Source of the DNA: Adiantum capillus-veneris
Taxonomy: Eukaryota; Streptophyta; Polypodiopsida; Polypodiales; Pteridaceae
NCBI GenBank assembly: GCA_014529385.2
Contig: CM043947.1
Coordinates: forward strand, 129,456,891 to 129,520,890
Length of the DNA stretch: 64,000 nt
Direction of reading: 5' to 3'
The position numbers and the translations under genes are program-made. This document shows positions 1 to 10,323 of the stretch, one piece after another. Under the pieces are notes generated by a model that did no database searches, was not told the DNA's origin, and saw only the letters and a list, made by a program, of their open reading frames with translations. The stretch's first letter is position 1. Each line of letters starts with the position of its first letter.

Positions 1-1
1 C

Positions 2-1126
2 CGTGCATCCGATACAGTGGAATCACAACGGGCCGAGGGGGTCATATCAGCAGAAGATGAAAGAGCCGAGGATGAGGAAAGGTCAAATGAGCATATGGAA
101 GGTTCTAGTGTACAACCAGAGGAGACAATGAAAGAGCCAAGTCAGCCAGTGGAGGAGCCAAAAGAGCCTATGGATGAAACCCAAGATGAGGAAAGTAGGC
201 CTATAGATGAGCAAAAGGATATGGATGAGGAAAGCAGGCCTAGGGATGAGCAAACTGATATGGATCAGGCAAGGATGTATGAGGCAAGCCGGTCAACCGA
301 GGGAGAGGAAAAGACCTTGGAGGAAACCTTGAATGAGGCAGAAAGAGCCATGGGGGAGACCCCTGATGAAGATGTGAATGATGACTATGAAGATGTGAAT
401 GATGAAGCTAAAGCAGAGGAGAGCAACAACGACATCAACACTACAGAGACCCAGTATGGACCCTTGCTACCTGTAGATACGGTTGTTCCGGTAATGTCTA
501 TTCAAGTAGGGCAAAATATGTTCACCTTCTAAATACTTATATGTACTTGTCAACTTTTACAGAGGTTGATTATCTTGGACGTCAATGGATTGCTGCTGAT
601 GCGCGTGCCTCTCGGTGACACAGAACCCTTTGAGGATTTGCAAACGTTTCGGATGGGAACTTGTCGAGTCGTGGTTCGTCCACGAACCAAGGAATTTATT
701 TAGTTTCTTCTTCCGCGCTTCAGAGTTGCCATATGGTCTTCAATGCAAAGGAAAAACTTGTCGCCACTAGTTACAATAGTTTGTGGTGTATGCGGCGCTC
801 ACACGTCAGATTTTGCCTTTTTGTATGATCAAAGAAAATGCGTTACCGTTGAGGGCCACTACCACCCTAAAAAACCACACTTACCTCTTTTGTATAAACC
901 GTTTAGCCAAATCGGTATACCCTTTGATGCAACTAATACACTACTGATTGATGATATTCCTGAAAAGGGAGAACTAAATCCGCCGGGAACAACTATCTCA
1001 CCACCTTCTTTCGAGGGGCATTCCGTCGATTTTTACCTTGAAGAAATTCTGATTCCATACTTACAGAAATTGTATCTCAGTCCATTGTTCATGGACGAGT
1101 TTGTACTTTCTAATGAATTAAGATGA
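2..1126 (+). pseudogene. FCP1/NIF-like HAD phosphatase domain with acidic N-terminal region; 5' partial, one in-frame stop
   Basis: The frame is open from base 2 with no ATG, so the gene starts outside the window. Bases 2-490 encode about 163 residues of very acidic, Glu/Asp/Met-rich sequence with loose repeats (EESRPxDEQ). A phase-0 donor at 491 (ccg|gtaatg) and an acceptor ending at 562 (acttttacag|agg) join it to an HAD domain. The domain opens RLIILDVNGLLL, which is motif I with Asn where classical FCP1 has the second Asp, as in plant members I know. It continues through VAIWSS, and LLIDD followed by LNPP matches the late HAD Asp pair. The frame is broken by TAG at 701-703 (KEFI*FLLPRF); otherwise it runs to the TGA at 1124. 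FCP1/SCP relatives act on phospho-Ser/Thr proteins such as RNA polymerase II CTD. Whether this one is active is doubtful: Asn in motif I and the stop both argue against it. Recent pseudogene or sequence error are both possible. Confidence 0.68.
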
Positions 1127-1156
1127 CTCTTCTATCATGTCTTTGTCTTGTCTAAC

Positions 1157-1159
<3 letters not shown>

Positions 1160-1195
<36 letters not shown>
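1160..1195. repeat. (GA)n microsatellite
   Basis: Uninterrupted GA dinucleotide run just downstream of the HAD reading frame. Confidence 0.95.
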
Positions 1196-1198
<3 letters not shown>

Positions 1199-1326
1199 AG
1201 AGATTTGACATGGTAAAGAAATGTATTTCAAGCACACTTTTTCACAGGGCACAATTGACAAATGAGCTCAATAAACTTCATGTATTGAAAGTCATTTGTA
1301 TACACTTGGGTTCACAAGAATATCTG

Positions 1327-2747
1327 TTACATTGACACTACTTCAACCCGACCATCCAACTCTTTGCACAAAATATCTTTTTCTCTTCGCCGCATCACCT
1401 TACGACCAGCTAGGAAAAAGGAAAAATCTGATAGGTCCCTGTCCATTGACTCTTCAATTATGTCATGCCGCAAATGCTGAAGACTGCATAGCTCCCTTAT
1501 TGTAACCACCAATAGTAGGCCATGCTCTTTATCAATCACTTCCACATCCACAGCAGGATTATCTTCCAAACCTGCAGAAACCTGGTCCATAGGAATGTAC
1601 TTACCATTGAGCATTTGTGATCGCATATACCAAAACGAGAGTAACAGTGATTGGCTTGCAATCATGTACTTGAAAACTAGAGTATCAAGCCCGACCTTGC
1701 ACCGTAAACCAATGTCTTCCTTTACATACCATCCACTGTCAAGAAGTTTGTCACAGGATGACTGCTGAAATGACTTGCACATGAACATAGTTTTCGTAAC
1801 ACGGATGTTGTAGCTATGAAACAACTCTATGAAGAGTGCAACTGGACAAAAGTTTGCAATTCTAACTAGTTTGGTGGGAATAGAGCTACGTAGAGACCTC
1901 TGTATATCCTTGTAGAGCTTACTTCGCATTGCCTCCACCATTGTTTCCTTGGGAGCTGGCCAGTCCACAGTGTTCTAATCGGTTGATAGAGGCACTTTCA
2001 CCAACATGCCATTCTTATTCCCTGAGCTGAGTTGGTAGAAGTGGTCATAAAAAAATATTCCCTCATCAGCCAGGCTTTTGCTGCTCCTCCCTGAATACAG
2101 TAGAGAACCAATGTGGCCATGAACAACATGGAAGAGGCCTATTATGCACTCCACAGGCTCCCATTGCTCATAAGAAGAGGGATAAACATCTGCAATATAT
2201 ATAAGAAGAGTTAAACTAAGAGTATCAATAAGTAAAAATGACAAATCTAATGTAACTGAGTTGTGAAGAATGGAGACATTGCTCATAAGAAGCGGGAGAA
2301 ACATTGCAAAATATATAAGAAAAGTTATAATGAGAGTATCAGTAAGTTCACATGTCCAGAGTACTTACAATTGCAACGTGGTTGATGTATATCTGATACA
2401 TTTCCACCGTTTGCTATCACCTCTGGATGGGTAAACACATGCTGAACAAGAACTTCCTTTACAGATCTTTTGCCGATTTCAACTTTGAAATCCAACACTC
2501 CGGCCTTCCATGCTGAGCGGTAAACGTTGATACCACTAGACCTCTTGGGTCTTCTTGGTTGCATGAGGACCCATGAACCTTTGTTTATCCTTTGTCCAAC
2601 CCATTGGTTCTCTGTACTTATTGAAGTTGATATTGTAATTGAGGATATGCTACTACTTGGCCTTCTAGGCAAAGTGCAGCTGTTGGTTGTTGGTGTGAGA
2701 GACAATAAACACCTGGAGCTTCTTGGGCGAGAACACGTGGAAGCCAT
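1327..2747 (-). pseudogene. Unrecognised two-exon protein gene with one in-frame TAG
   Basis: I do not recognise this family. Exon 1 runs 2747-2369 from ATG (MASTCSRP). Its first ~45 residues are Ser/Thr/Arg/Pro-rich and low in acidic residues, which could be an organelle transit peptide. A clean donor (att|gtaagtac, intron starting at 2368) and acceptor (attgcag|atg, intron ending at 2190) give a 179-nt intron and keep the frame (phase 1). Exon 2 continues to TAA at 1327 and would give roughly 415 residues in total. It is interrupted only by TAG at 1977-1975 (VPLSTD*NTVDW). The long surrounding frame and exact phase match argue that this was a real gene. The C-terminal 40 residues are charged (RRREKDILCKELDG). 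The intron contains a ~65-bp direct duplication (2168-2237 and 2282-2346) that copies the start of exon 2. It is transcribed convergently with the HAD gene. Confidence 0.55.
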
Positions 2748-2769
2748 AGCTCTCAGAGAAAAGGTTTAG

Positions 2770-4560
2770 TGGAGGGAGATTCACTTTGAAAGCATTCTAA
2801 TGGAGGGAAAGTGTTTTAGAATTCCAATATCTTGTGCGGGCTTAATGGTCACCCTTCAGTACGTTAATGACCATAAGAGAATATCAGAAGTGGGACCACA
2901 TGCAAGCACCTAAAAGCTCGGTAAAAGGAAGGAAATTACGATGCTACAATCCTAGATTCGTGAAAGTTTTATGCTATTTTCCTATTTTTTGAGTCTTTCC
3001 ACGTACTTTCCTACGTAATGTAGCCTTCGTGCTCATTGGACGCGCTCTATTTTTCTCTCTTCATATGGACCTCCTAATGACCTCTGAAATTTCCTAATGC
3101 CTTAATTTGCTTGTATGCATCCAAGGGGAATCATGATTTTTCAAAAGGGTATGATGCTTAAACAAATAGAGGAGGGCCCAATATTATTTGCTTGTGAAAA
3201 GAATATACAATTTGAGTCTTTTTGAAAGGAGAAAAACTATATGTATATTCTTAAGAGATATTGGGCCACCTATGTAGGGGGCATAGAAGACTTGTAGAGA
3301 TGGACGATAATCTTTGGTAAAGACAAGTGGAGAGTTGATTTTCCATGGTAATTTATCTATATGGGATGGAAGATGGATATATTATTTTTCTACTACTAAT
3401 TCACAAGAGGTAAGAAAGTTTGGGGGTAGATAGTTGGTTATTGTATGCTTACTTTTATTTACAAAGCAAAAAAGAAAAGGGTGGTAATATAAATATATGA
3501 CTAAGGTGACATTTTTGGGAAGAGTACAATGTATGTGTCGCCACAAGGGTTAAACGAAGAGGGGGAATTTACTCTAGATAACTTAATAGCGTAGAAAAAT
3601 ATATACACATATGAGGAAGAGGACGTTGAGTAGGCTGAAAAATGTTGCAAAAAGATGGTTACCATTTTATGCCACTCAATATCATTCTAATAATCTAATG
3701 AAAACTATACAAAGAATAAATTATAAGAAAAATCTTTCATGACTCTCCATAGATAGCACAACTTACTTGCATTGTGAGACTCAATCACATGCTACACAAC
3801 TATAGATGGCGCACCAAAGCCATTAACAAAATAGCACCACCTAGTGTTAAGAGGTATGAAGCCTAAACATTGAAAGCCATAAAGAGGTTTGTTCTCTCTA
3901 GCATGATAAACTTAAACATGGAGATGATGTTAAGCTTTGAATGTAAGCTACAAGGGTAGTTTTCTTACCATTCTATCTTTATGTTGGAGATGAACCCTTG
4001 CAATGCCCACACACTATTCAAACCTCCTGTTGTTGTGGTATGCAAGCTCATACTTTTTTCACCTTCGGGAGTAGAGGTTTCCATGTAGTGTGAGTGAATG
4101 AAAGTAGAAGGAGTAGAATCTTGTTTCATGCTGTAATGGAGGTGAGAGAAGGGAGAGGAGTTAGCTTGCTGTGAAACTATGTGGTGGGCAAGTGGAAGAG
4201 ATGGGGAAGGAGTTTGCTTGGTGCTACAATGGAGGTGGGAGAAAGCTAGCAGAGAGATAATGCTGGACTATAGGGGGTGCATGTGGTTGTTGTAGCAATG
4301 GAGAGCTTGGAAAAGGGTTTGTAGAGAGAGAAAATCACTTTTTAGCTATGTAATAGGTTTGGAAAGACTTTGGAGGGTGGAAAATGATGTTTTAAGTGCA
4401 CGTTTTTTACTTTTGGAAGTCAAAAATGCTTTTTTGACCATGAAATAAGTTTGGGGACCTTTTAAGGAGGGAAAACTTGAAATTCGATATTTTTTGAAAT
4501 TTAAATTTTCTAGTGTATTTTTAAATCCGGATCAAAAAGTGGAGGAAAAGAGGTCAAGTG
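2770..4560. other. Gene-free AT-rich stretch
   Basis: I see no coding frame longer than about 60 codons and no recognisable element in this stretch. The upstream side of the minus-strand gene (2748-2900) presumably contains its promoter, but I could not pick out a convincing TATA box. Confidence 0.5.
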
Positions 4561-4567
4561 GTCCCCT

Positions 4568-4593
4568 CCCCCCCCCCCCCCCCCCCCCCCCCC
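4568..4593. repeat. C homopolymer, 26 bases
   Basis: Uninterrupted run of C; the first of several long G/C homopolymers in the window. Confidence 0.9.
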
Positions 4594-4795
4594 TTTCCCC
4601 TAGCCACCTCCCTTACCTTCTCACTAGGTAAGAGGCCATTAAGAGGTGTAAGGTTACCTTGTCCCCCTACTTTTTTGAGGGTATAGAGTATGTCCACCAC
4701 CCTCTTCCTATTGGCTGGCCTCTAATTAACCTTAATCCCAAAGGGCCCCTAGAGGGTTCATATTTTTCCTAATGGACTAAGACTAAGATGTAAGC

Positions 4796-4885
4796 AAAGC
4801 TCCACAACAACAGTGCTAGTAAAAAACAAAATACAAACTAACACAGGTGCGAGCAAAACTCCACAACAACAGTGTTAGCAAATTA
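4796..4885. repeat. Short direct repeat, period about 60 bp
   Basis: The phrase ctccacaacaacagtg followed by ctagta/ttagca occurs twice, about 60 bp apart, in an A-rich context. Confidence 0.7.
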
Positions 4886-5061
4886 ACTGCAAAAAAAAAA
4901 CAAAAAAACACTATAAGAAAAGTCACCTACTCTGTGGCTCGCTGCGGATGTGTTGTGCTCACTGTCTACTGCTCTCTCTAAAGCTCCAGCATTTCTGTCT
5001 CTATCTTCTAGCAATAGTTCGTTCGAACTACCGCGCGCCCTCTTTTTATAAGTATAAATAT

Positions 5062-5107
5062 ATTTTGATCGAACTATATTTCGATCGAAATATAGTTCGA
5101 TCAAAAT
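5062..5107. repeat. 46-bp perfect palindrome
   Basis: The left 23 bases (attttgatcgaac...tcga) are followed immediately by their exact reverse complement, with no spacer. It is flanked by further TTCGAAC-type and cgtataa repeats from 5016 to 5190. A similar TTCGAACGAA cluster lies at 19968-20003. It would extrude as a cruciform and may be the core of a small inverted-repeat element. Confidence 0.9.
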
Positions 5108-5594
5108 CTTTTTTATTCGGATATGTGCGTATAATACGAATATATAGCGTATAAATCCATAATATACGTACAATTTATAATATACGGGCGTATAAATGCA
5201 ACTTAGCTTGGGAATCATAATTTTCAATTCTGCCTTTGCAGGAGTCAAGATGCTCATTTCTCCTCTCGTTGCTTATGGTTCAAATATGGTCCTATTTGGC
5301 ATGCAAATTTTATTGTTTAGACACTATAGATAATGATCCTATTCTTTACTTGCGATCCACGAGGACGCTGATATAAAGTTCTGGAAGCCACGGTGTCGAG
5401 AAATTTGCGGTCTTGCCAGGAAAGCACCGGGCTTATGGCTGTGAGAGTTTGTGAGAGAACTCAACAAAAACTATATGAAGGAGTTAAACCATAGATTCCA
5501 TGAAGACTAGAGTTTGGAAAGAAGTGCAATCAAACAAGACTCACTCTTTCTCTCTTGCACTCACACACACAAAGAAAGAACACAAAAGAGAATG

Positions 5595-5807
5595 TCAAAA
5601 CAATACGAAGATGAAAACATCAAGGCTATGGTCATATCGTATCATGGGTAATATGAAAGGGTTAATAGATGAGTTAATGGCATTCAATCTTGGCTGACCA
5701 AATAGGCTACGAATTGTTCTTTGGAATTGTAGTTTTGTGCTTACCATAATATATATATTTTGTCTAGTGATTGGGATTAATTGTGTGTACAAATCCTCTT
5801 GGTTCAT
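5595..5807 (-). CDS. Twin small ORF B (70 aa), 3' LTR copy
   Basis: Unrecognised 70-residue protein starting MNQEDLYTQ. The core is KLQFQRTIRSLFGQPRL and the end is NPFILPMIRYDHSLDVFIFV followed by LF, strongly hydrophobic to the last residue. Its ATG overlaps the TGA of ORF A by four bases (ATGA at 5807-5804), a layout that suits termination-reinitiation. A diverged copy at 62866-63078 has the same length. My hand alignment gives 43 of 70 residues identical without gaps, and 32 of those 43 use different synonymous codons, which points to selection on the protein. It is also a paralogue of ORF A. No signal peptide or known catalytic motif is visible. Function is unknown. Confidence 0.72.
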   Translation of the reverse strand: MNQEDLYTQLIPITRQNIYIMVSTKLQFQRTIRSLFGQPRLNAINSSINPFILPMIRYDHSLDVFIFVLF

Positions 5808-6022
5808 AGCAAGATAACTAAGCTTACATCAAAAGAAAAATTATAGTCTATGAGAGGTAGTATGATGGGATCCGGTGATAGAAGTATTTCATTGAGCCTT
5901 TCAGGGCCGAAGAGAAACACTATACGTTGTTGAAAGTGTATTTTACGGCTAATCCATACGTTAATTCTAATAGATCGTACAGAGTGAAAGCGATAAAAAT
6001 GATCATCATGTGGGTTATTCAT
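5804..6022 (-). CDS. Twin small ORF A (72 aa), 3' LTR copy
   Basis: Unrecognised 72-residue protein starting MNNPHDDHF. The conserved part is IRINVWISRKIHFQQRIVFL plus FG, then ILPLIDYNFSFDVSLVILL at the C-terminus. It is the first ORF of the pair in this LTR and overlaps ORF B by four bases. The copy at 63100-63318 has the same length, and about 42 of 72 residues are identical by hand alignment. Residues 1-17 are poorly conserved and residues 18-72 well conserved, so the folded part is probably the last 55 residues. Its pattern (FQR, LFG, NPxILPLI, Y..S.DV.I..L) is shared with ORF B, so A and B arose by duplication. Confidence 0.72.
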   Translation of the reverse strand: MNNPHDDHFYRFHSVRSIRINVWISRKIHFQQRIVFLFGPERLNEILLSPDPIILPLIDYNFSFDVSLVILL

Positions 6023-6597
6023 TTAGAATAGTATGTGAGAAATGTAGATATGAGAAAAATGTAGATATGAGAGAAGTGAAGAGATGAGAAGTTTCCCTCC
6101 CAAGTCCTATTCTTGTCCGTAGGCAATAAGGATACTGCGGGGAGAGATGTACCGGTAGCAAGGAGAACCTAAAATTTGTAGAGAGGATGAATTACTAAGA
6201 GTGAGAGAGATAGGTTTGGTTAAGGAGATGAGATTAGATACATATATATGTATATATTTTGGATTAGAGATAAAAATGAAAACAACAAGAAATCAAGAAA
6301 ACATCAATGTAGAACACATCTTACTTGACAAACCCTTCGGCACCATTATTGATGGAGAGAGAAGAAGAGGGGAGAATTCAACTTTGATTGATACACCAAG
6401 TCCACGCCCTTCTTTGATTAGAGTTGATCTTCCAAGGATAGCATGCAAGGATAGCTAGTCTTCCTCTAGGAGAAAGTGTAGGCTTGGGCTTATGTTAATG
6501 GGGCTAAGTACAATTAGGCATTACTACTCACTCCCTCAAGAATTCCTCTCATCAATGGCTTGAATGCTTGAGTTCCTTTTCAAGGAAGAAGAGGTCC

Positions 6598-6606
6598 CCT
6601 TTTATA
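6598..6606 (-). promoter_or_regulatory. LTR TATA box
   Basis: Sense-strand TATAAAAGG followed by a purine-rich segment. Transcription would start about 30 bases further on, near 6570, and place ORF A about 550 nt into the transcript. The same box is at 12751-12743 in the other LTR. Confidence 0.6.
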
Positions 6607-7427
6607 GGTGAAGGGAACCCCCAAGGGTTTACACAAGAAGAGAGGAGCCAGTGTGAATAGGAATTGGAAAGTTGGAAATGAGCTGTCCCTGCATGATGTG
6701 GAAATCTGGGTCCAGTATTTTGATCATATCTCCTCAACCGTGGCTCCAAATAAAAAAGTAAAAATATGGGCAGAAACTTCAGCTCATTAGCTACGATTTT
6801 CATTTTAAATCATTTTCCAATTCGGATTGAAACCTTGTGTAAAAAATTCATCAAAATAGGGTCCATTTTTGGCAGCAAAAGTCTTCCCGTGGTCCCCTTA
6901 GCCTAAACTTTCATTTAATTCCAAAGGACACCTCATGCTATATGAAAGCATGACATTGCTCCTTGACAAAGTTTTGTAATCATGCTTGCAATAATGTATT
7001 AAAATAAGTGTATCTTTGAAATCATGCCACCTAGTGTCCCACTAGAATTTGATTCCCTCCTAGTAGCTATTTAAAAAGAAATATAAGAAAAGTATAAAAA
7101 ATACATAGAATATATATATATTGGACCTTACCCTAGATATAGGATCTAGCTAGGGTGTGAGATGATAATGAGATAGTAGAAATAAAGAATCAATGCTTTT
7201 TGCCCTAAGTTAAAGAGGCGGAGCTATTGATGCTTTTCCCATAGTATTTTATGATGGTAAAGTAAGAATAGGTTACCCTTGAGAAAAATAATAGGATGAG
7301 ATAGAAGGATTATTATTATACTTAAATATGCATATGTACATTATAGGAAAGATAATTATGTATCTAAAAAGTTACAAGATAGGTCTTGTAGCATGCGTTC
7401 CTACTATATACGTGTCACAGCACGACA

Positions 7428-7439
7428 TCCACCCCCTCT
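7428..7439 (-). other. Polypurine tract of the 5.5-13.6 kb element
   Basis: On the sense strand agagggggtgga directly abuts the LTR start TGTCGTGC. This fixes both the LTR edge and the element's orientation. Confidence 0.75.
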
Positions 7440-7485
7440 AAACCTGCACATCCTCCGGTATGTGCCACATTATTTCTTTGTAAGA

Positions 7486-8730
7486 TCAGCCCTCTTGTAC
7501 ATCTTCCTTGCTTTCTTCTTCAGTGGATGATTCCAAATCTTCACCTTCACTTTGATCTTTACCTGTGGTTTGCTCTTCTTCCTCATCAACATCTTCTGGA
7601 TCATTGTCTCCTCTTCTCTTAAACATTTTGATCCTTTTTCCTGCAATGGGAATCTTTACTTTTGTACCATCTAGTTCAGACAAGCTGTAAGTAGCATTTT
7701 CATGCACATGCTCTACAACATACGGTCCAAACCATCTTTTTGAAAACTTACGCATGACTGTGTGCTAGTTATCAAGGCTACTATCATACACCAAAACCCA
7801 GTCACCTTTGTCAATTGCTTTGCTTTTGAGTCGATGTCGCTTATCAAAGTATTCCTTGTTTTTCAACCTTGCGTTTTTGAGTCGTTCTTTTGCAGCTTCA
7901 ATGTCTCCAGGTATTCTCTCTAGCTGCCTTATACGCAGTGCAAGGAGATCTTCCTTGCTAAGCCCCTCTTGCCAAGGTAGTACATTCCATGTGGGAATTG
8001 TATCTTCAATCGGCATCGCTGGTTTTTGACCATACATTAGCTCCGCGGGCATGTAGCCAGTTACTAAGCTATGTGTTGTACGATCAACCCATAAAGCATA
8101 TGGTAACAGTTTTGGCCACTCACCAACTCTTCCTTCGCAAGCCTTGGCCAAAGCTTTGATGATAGGAGGATGCCCTCTTTCACTCTTTCCATTGCCTTCA
8201 AGGTTGTAAGCTGTAGTAAGAGAAAGCTTGATTCCTAATCTAGAAAAGAACTCCCTTGCTTCTTCGGCATCCAGTTCACCTCTATCTGTAGTGATTTTTT
8301 CCACACAACCATAACGGCAAATCACCTCATCAAGAAAGAATTTGCACACAGCTTCTGTGGTTTTAGCTCTTAATGCTCTTCCTTCAACCTGGTTAGTTAG
8401 GTCCTCTCGTGCAAGAACCAAGTATCTCATCTGCCAGAGTCCTAGAGGCATTGTGACTAGATCCACAACCCATTTATAGTGCATGGCTAGTGGATATGTA
8501 GGGTGCAATCCATCACGATGTCGGACATTTGAATACATTTGACAAGTTACACATGACTCTACAAACTGAGATACATCTTTATACATACCCTTCCACCAGT
8601 ATTTTTCTTTCAACTTGGAGAAGGTTGCCCATACACCCCTGTGTCCAGCCCATAGACTCTCATGAAACTCTTGCATGAGCTTTACTTGAGTCTCTTTTTT
8701 ACATATAACCCTTTGTGGTGTAGCACCCTT
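7486..8730 (-). pseudogene. Ty3 integrase (decayed)
   Basis: In order: an H..H..C..C zinc-binding segment (HESLWAGHRG, then CVTCQMY); the DDE core with first Asp in VVDLVTMP, second in TTDRGELD and Glu in NGKSERGH; and a GPY/F-type C-terminal module (KRWFGPYVV) followed by an acidic tail rich in Glu/Asp. An in-frame TAG at 7767-7765 (SSLDN*HTVM) separates core and C-terminal module. A TAA at 8733-8731 separates integrase from the upstream RNase H frame. The frame is otherwise continuous across both stops, so decay is slight. The catalytic residues are still readable. Confidence 0.85.
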
Positions 8731-10323
8731 TTATTTAGGATGCTTCCACAAGTAACCATCCCTCAAAAAGTACCCATATTCTTTCCTGCGTATCCTCTTG
8801 AATTCTTGTTCAGACCAATCATCCTGTTTTGTTAGAGTACTCAAGTAGCTTCCAATAAGAAGCCAATCACCTTCATAAAGCTCTTTCAAGGATGAATCAA
8901 GTAGATTAGTCATGCAGACATTGTTACCTTTGACATGAGAGATAGAATAGAACTTTGTGCCTACATCATCTCCCTCGTCAATCATTTGTGACTCATCTTC
9001 ATACCTTGCCCTTGATAGCATATCTGCCACTCTATTGTCTTTACCTGCAATGTGCTTAAACTCAAGATTTAAGGACTTAATGTAGGCAATCCACCGCAAC
9101 ATAGCAATGTCTGGAGTTGAGCAGCTTGTAATCATCCCAAGAAGTGGTAGACAATCTGTTTCTACAAACACACATGCACCAATTAGGTACTCTTTCCCAC
9201 TTTTCAAGGCTGTAACCATACCCCATAACTCTCTCTTTATCTGTGGATAGTTTCTTTGGCGAGCACTTAGCACCTTTGCTCCAAATCTTACCACATACCT
9301 GTGTCCTTCTTTGTCATCTTGCCCTATTGCCCATCCAATCCCTGTAGGACTGGTGTCTACTGTCACAATTACTGGCCTTTGACACTCATAGTCTACCTTT
9401 CTCAAAGTTGTTGCTGACTGGAGAAACTCCTTTAGATTTTTCATGGATTTTACATGTGCTTCTGTACATTTAAACTTCTGATTCTTTCTAAGCAGCTGAT
9501 AAAGAGGATCAGCTTCATGTGCATAATGTGGAATCCAAATAACATAGAAGACACATGCTCCCAGAAACCTTCTAACCTCAGTGATGCTAGTGCACGTTTC
9601 TTTCATTCTTTGGATGGCATCTACCTTTGTTGGACAAGGTTTCCTACCATATGGCCCGCACATGTGCCCCACAATAAGCACTTCATTGACACCAAACATA
9701 GAATTTTTCCCTGACAATGTAAGATTCACTTCTTCCAACCTAGACAAAATTTTATCACAATCATTTATGTGATTTACCACAAACCTGCGACATCCCTTGA
9801 GATCCAAAACTTCATCTTTGTCACTTTCTTCACATCCTTTGATAGGAAAAGCATCAATGAAAGGCATTGTGATTTGAGGAATAAAGTCACGTAAGACCTT
9901 ATTCATCCCATTCATCATATGTGCAACCGAGTTGGTTGCTCCCTGTGGCAAGGTACACATCCTTACCAAACCCAAATGTGTCCTTATGGTTGTCAAGTCT
10001 CTGCTTTTGATTGCAAGCTGAAATTGATCATACCCTGAGTAGAGATCCCCCATTGAGTAGATTGCCCTCCCTGCAAATGCCTCTGCAAACTCATCCACAA
10101 TTGGACCTGTACCTACATTTCTAATTGTCACCTTGTTCACTGGTTGCATATCTTGGATGAAGCGTAGAAAACCATTCTTCTTCGGAACTGTGAACCACTT
10201 GTTTGAATATGGAGCACAAGAAGGCTCCAAAATTCCCATTGTGATTTTCTCATTCAGTAGCTCTACTAACTTTGGCAAATGAGCCTTTGGAACCGGAATT
10301 AGGCTGCAGATTCCAAGGCACAT
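8731..10323 (-). pseudogene. Ty3 reverse transcriptase-RNase H (catalytic motif altered)
   Basis: Long frame of about 530 residues. RT fingers and palm are recognisable (VPKKNGFLRFIQDMQPVNKV, LYSGYDQFQL, LPQGATNS). The catalytic box reads MPFIDAFPIKG, with Ala in place of the second Asp of the usual xxDD, so this copy should be inactive. RNase H follows with its acidic residues in VTVDTSPTGIGW, RELWGMVTAL, ETDCLPLLG and AGKDNRVADMLSR. The upstream frame meets this one through a single-base insertion near 10299-10301. The region directly continues into integrase. Confidence 0.87.

Larger units (their letters stand above)
5515..7427 (-). repeat. 3' LTR of the 5.5-13.6 kb element
   Basis: TG...CA-bounded direct repeat matching 11660-13576, with only a few dozen scattered differences noted by eye. 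In sense order it contains a promoter-like TATA box at 6606-6598, a leader of about 550 nt, then small ORFs A and B close to the downstream end. The ORFs therefore lie in the transcribed R/U5 part, not in U3. Confidence 0.88.

Noticed and set aside
5595-6022. Twin ORFs as fragments of gag or pol
   Set aside because: They contain no capsid, zinc-knuckle, protease, RT or integrase motif, have fixed lengths with their own starts and stops, and recur in a unit without pol.
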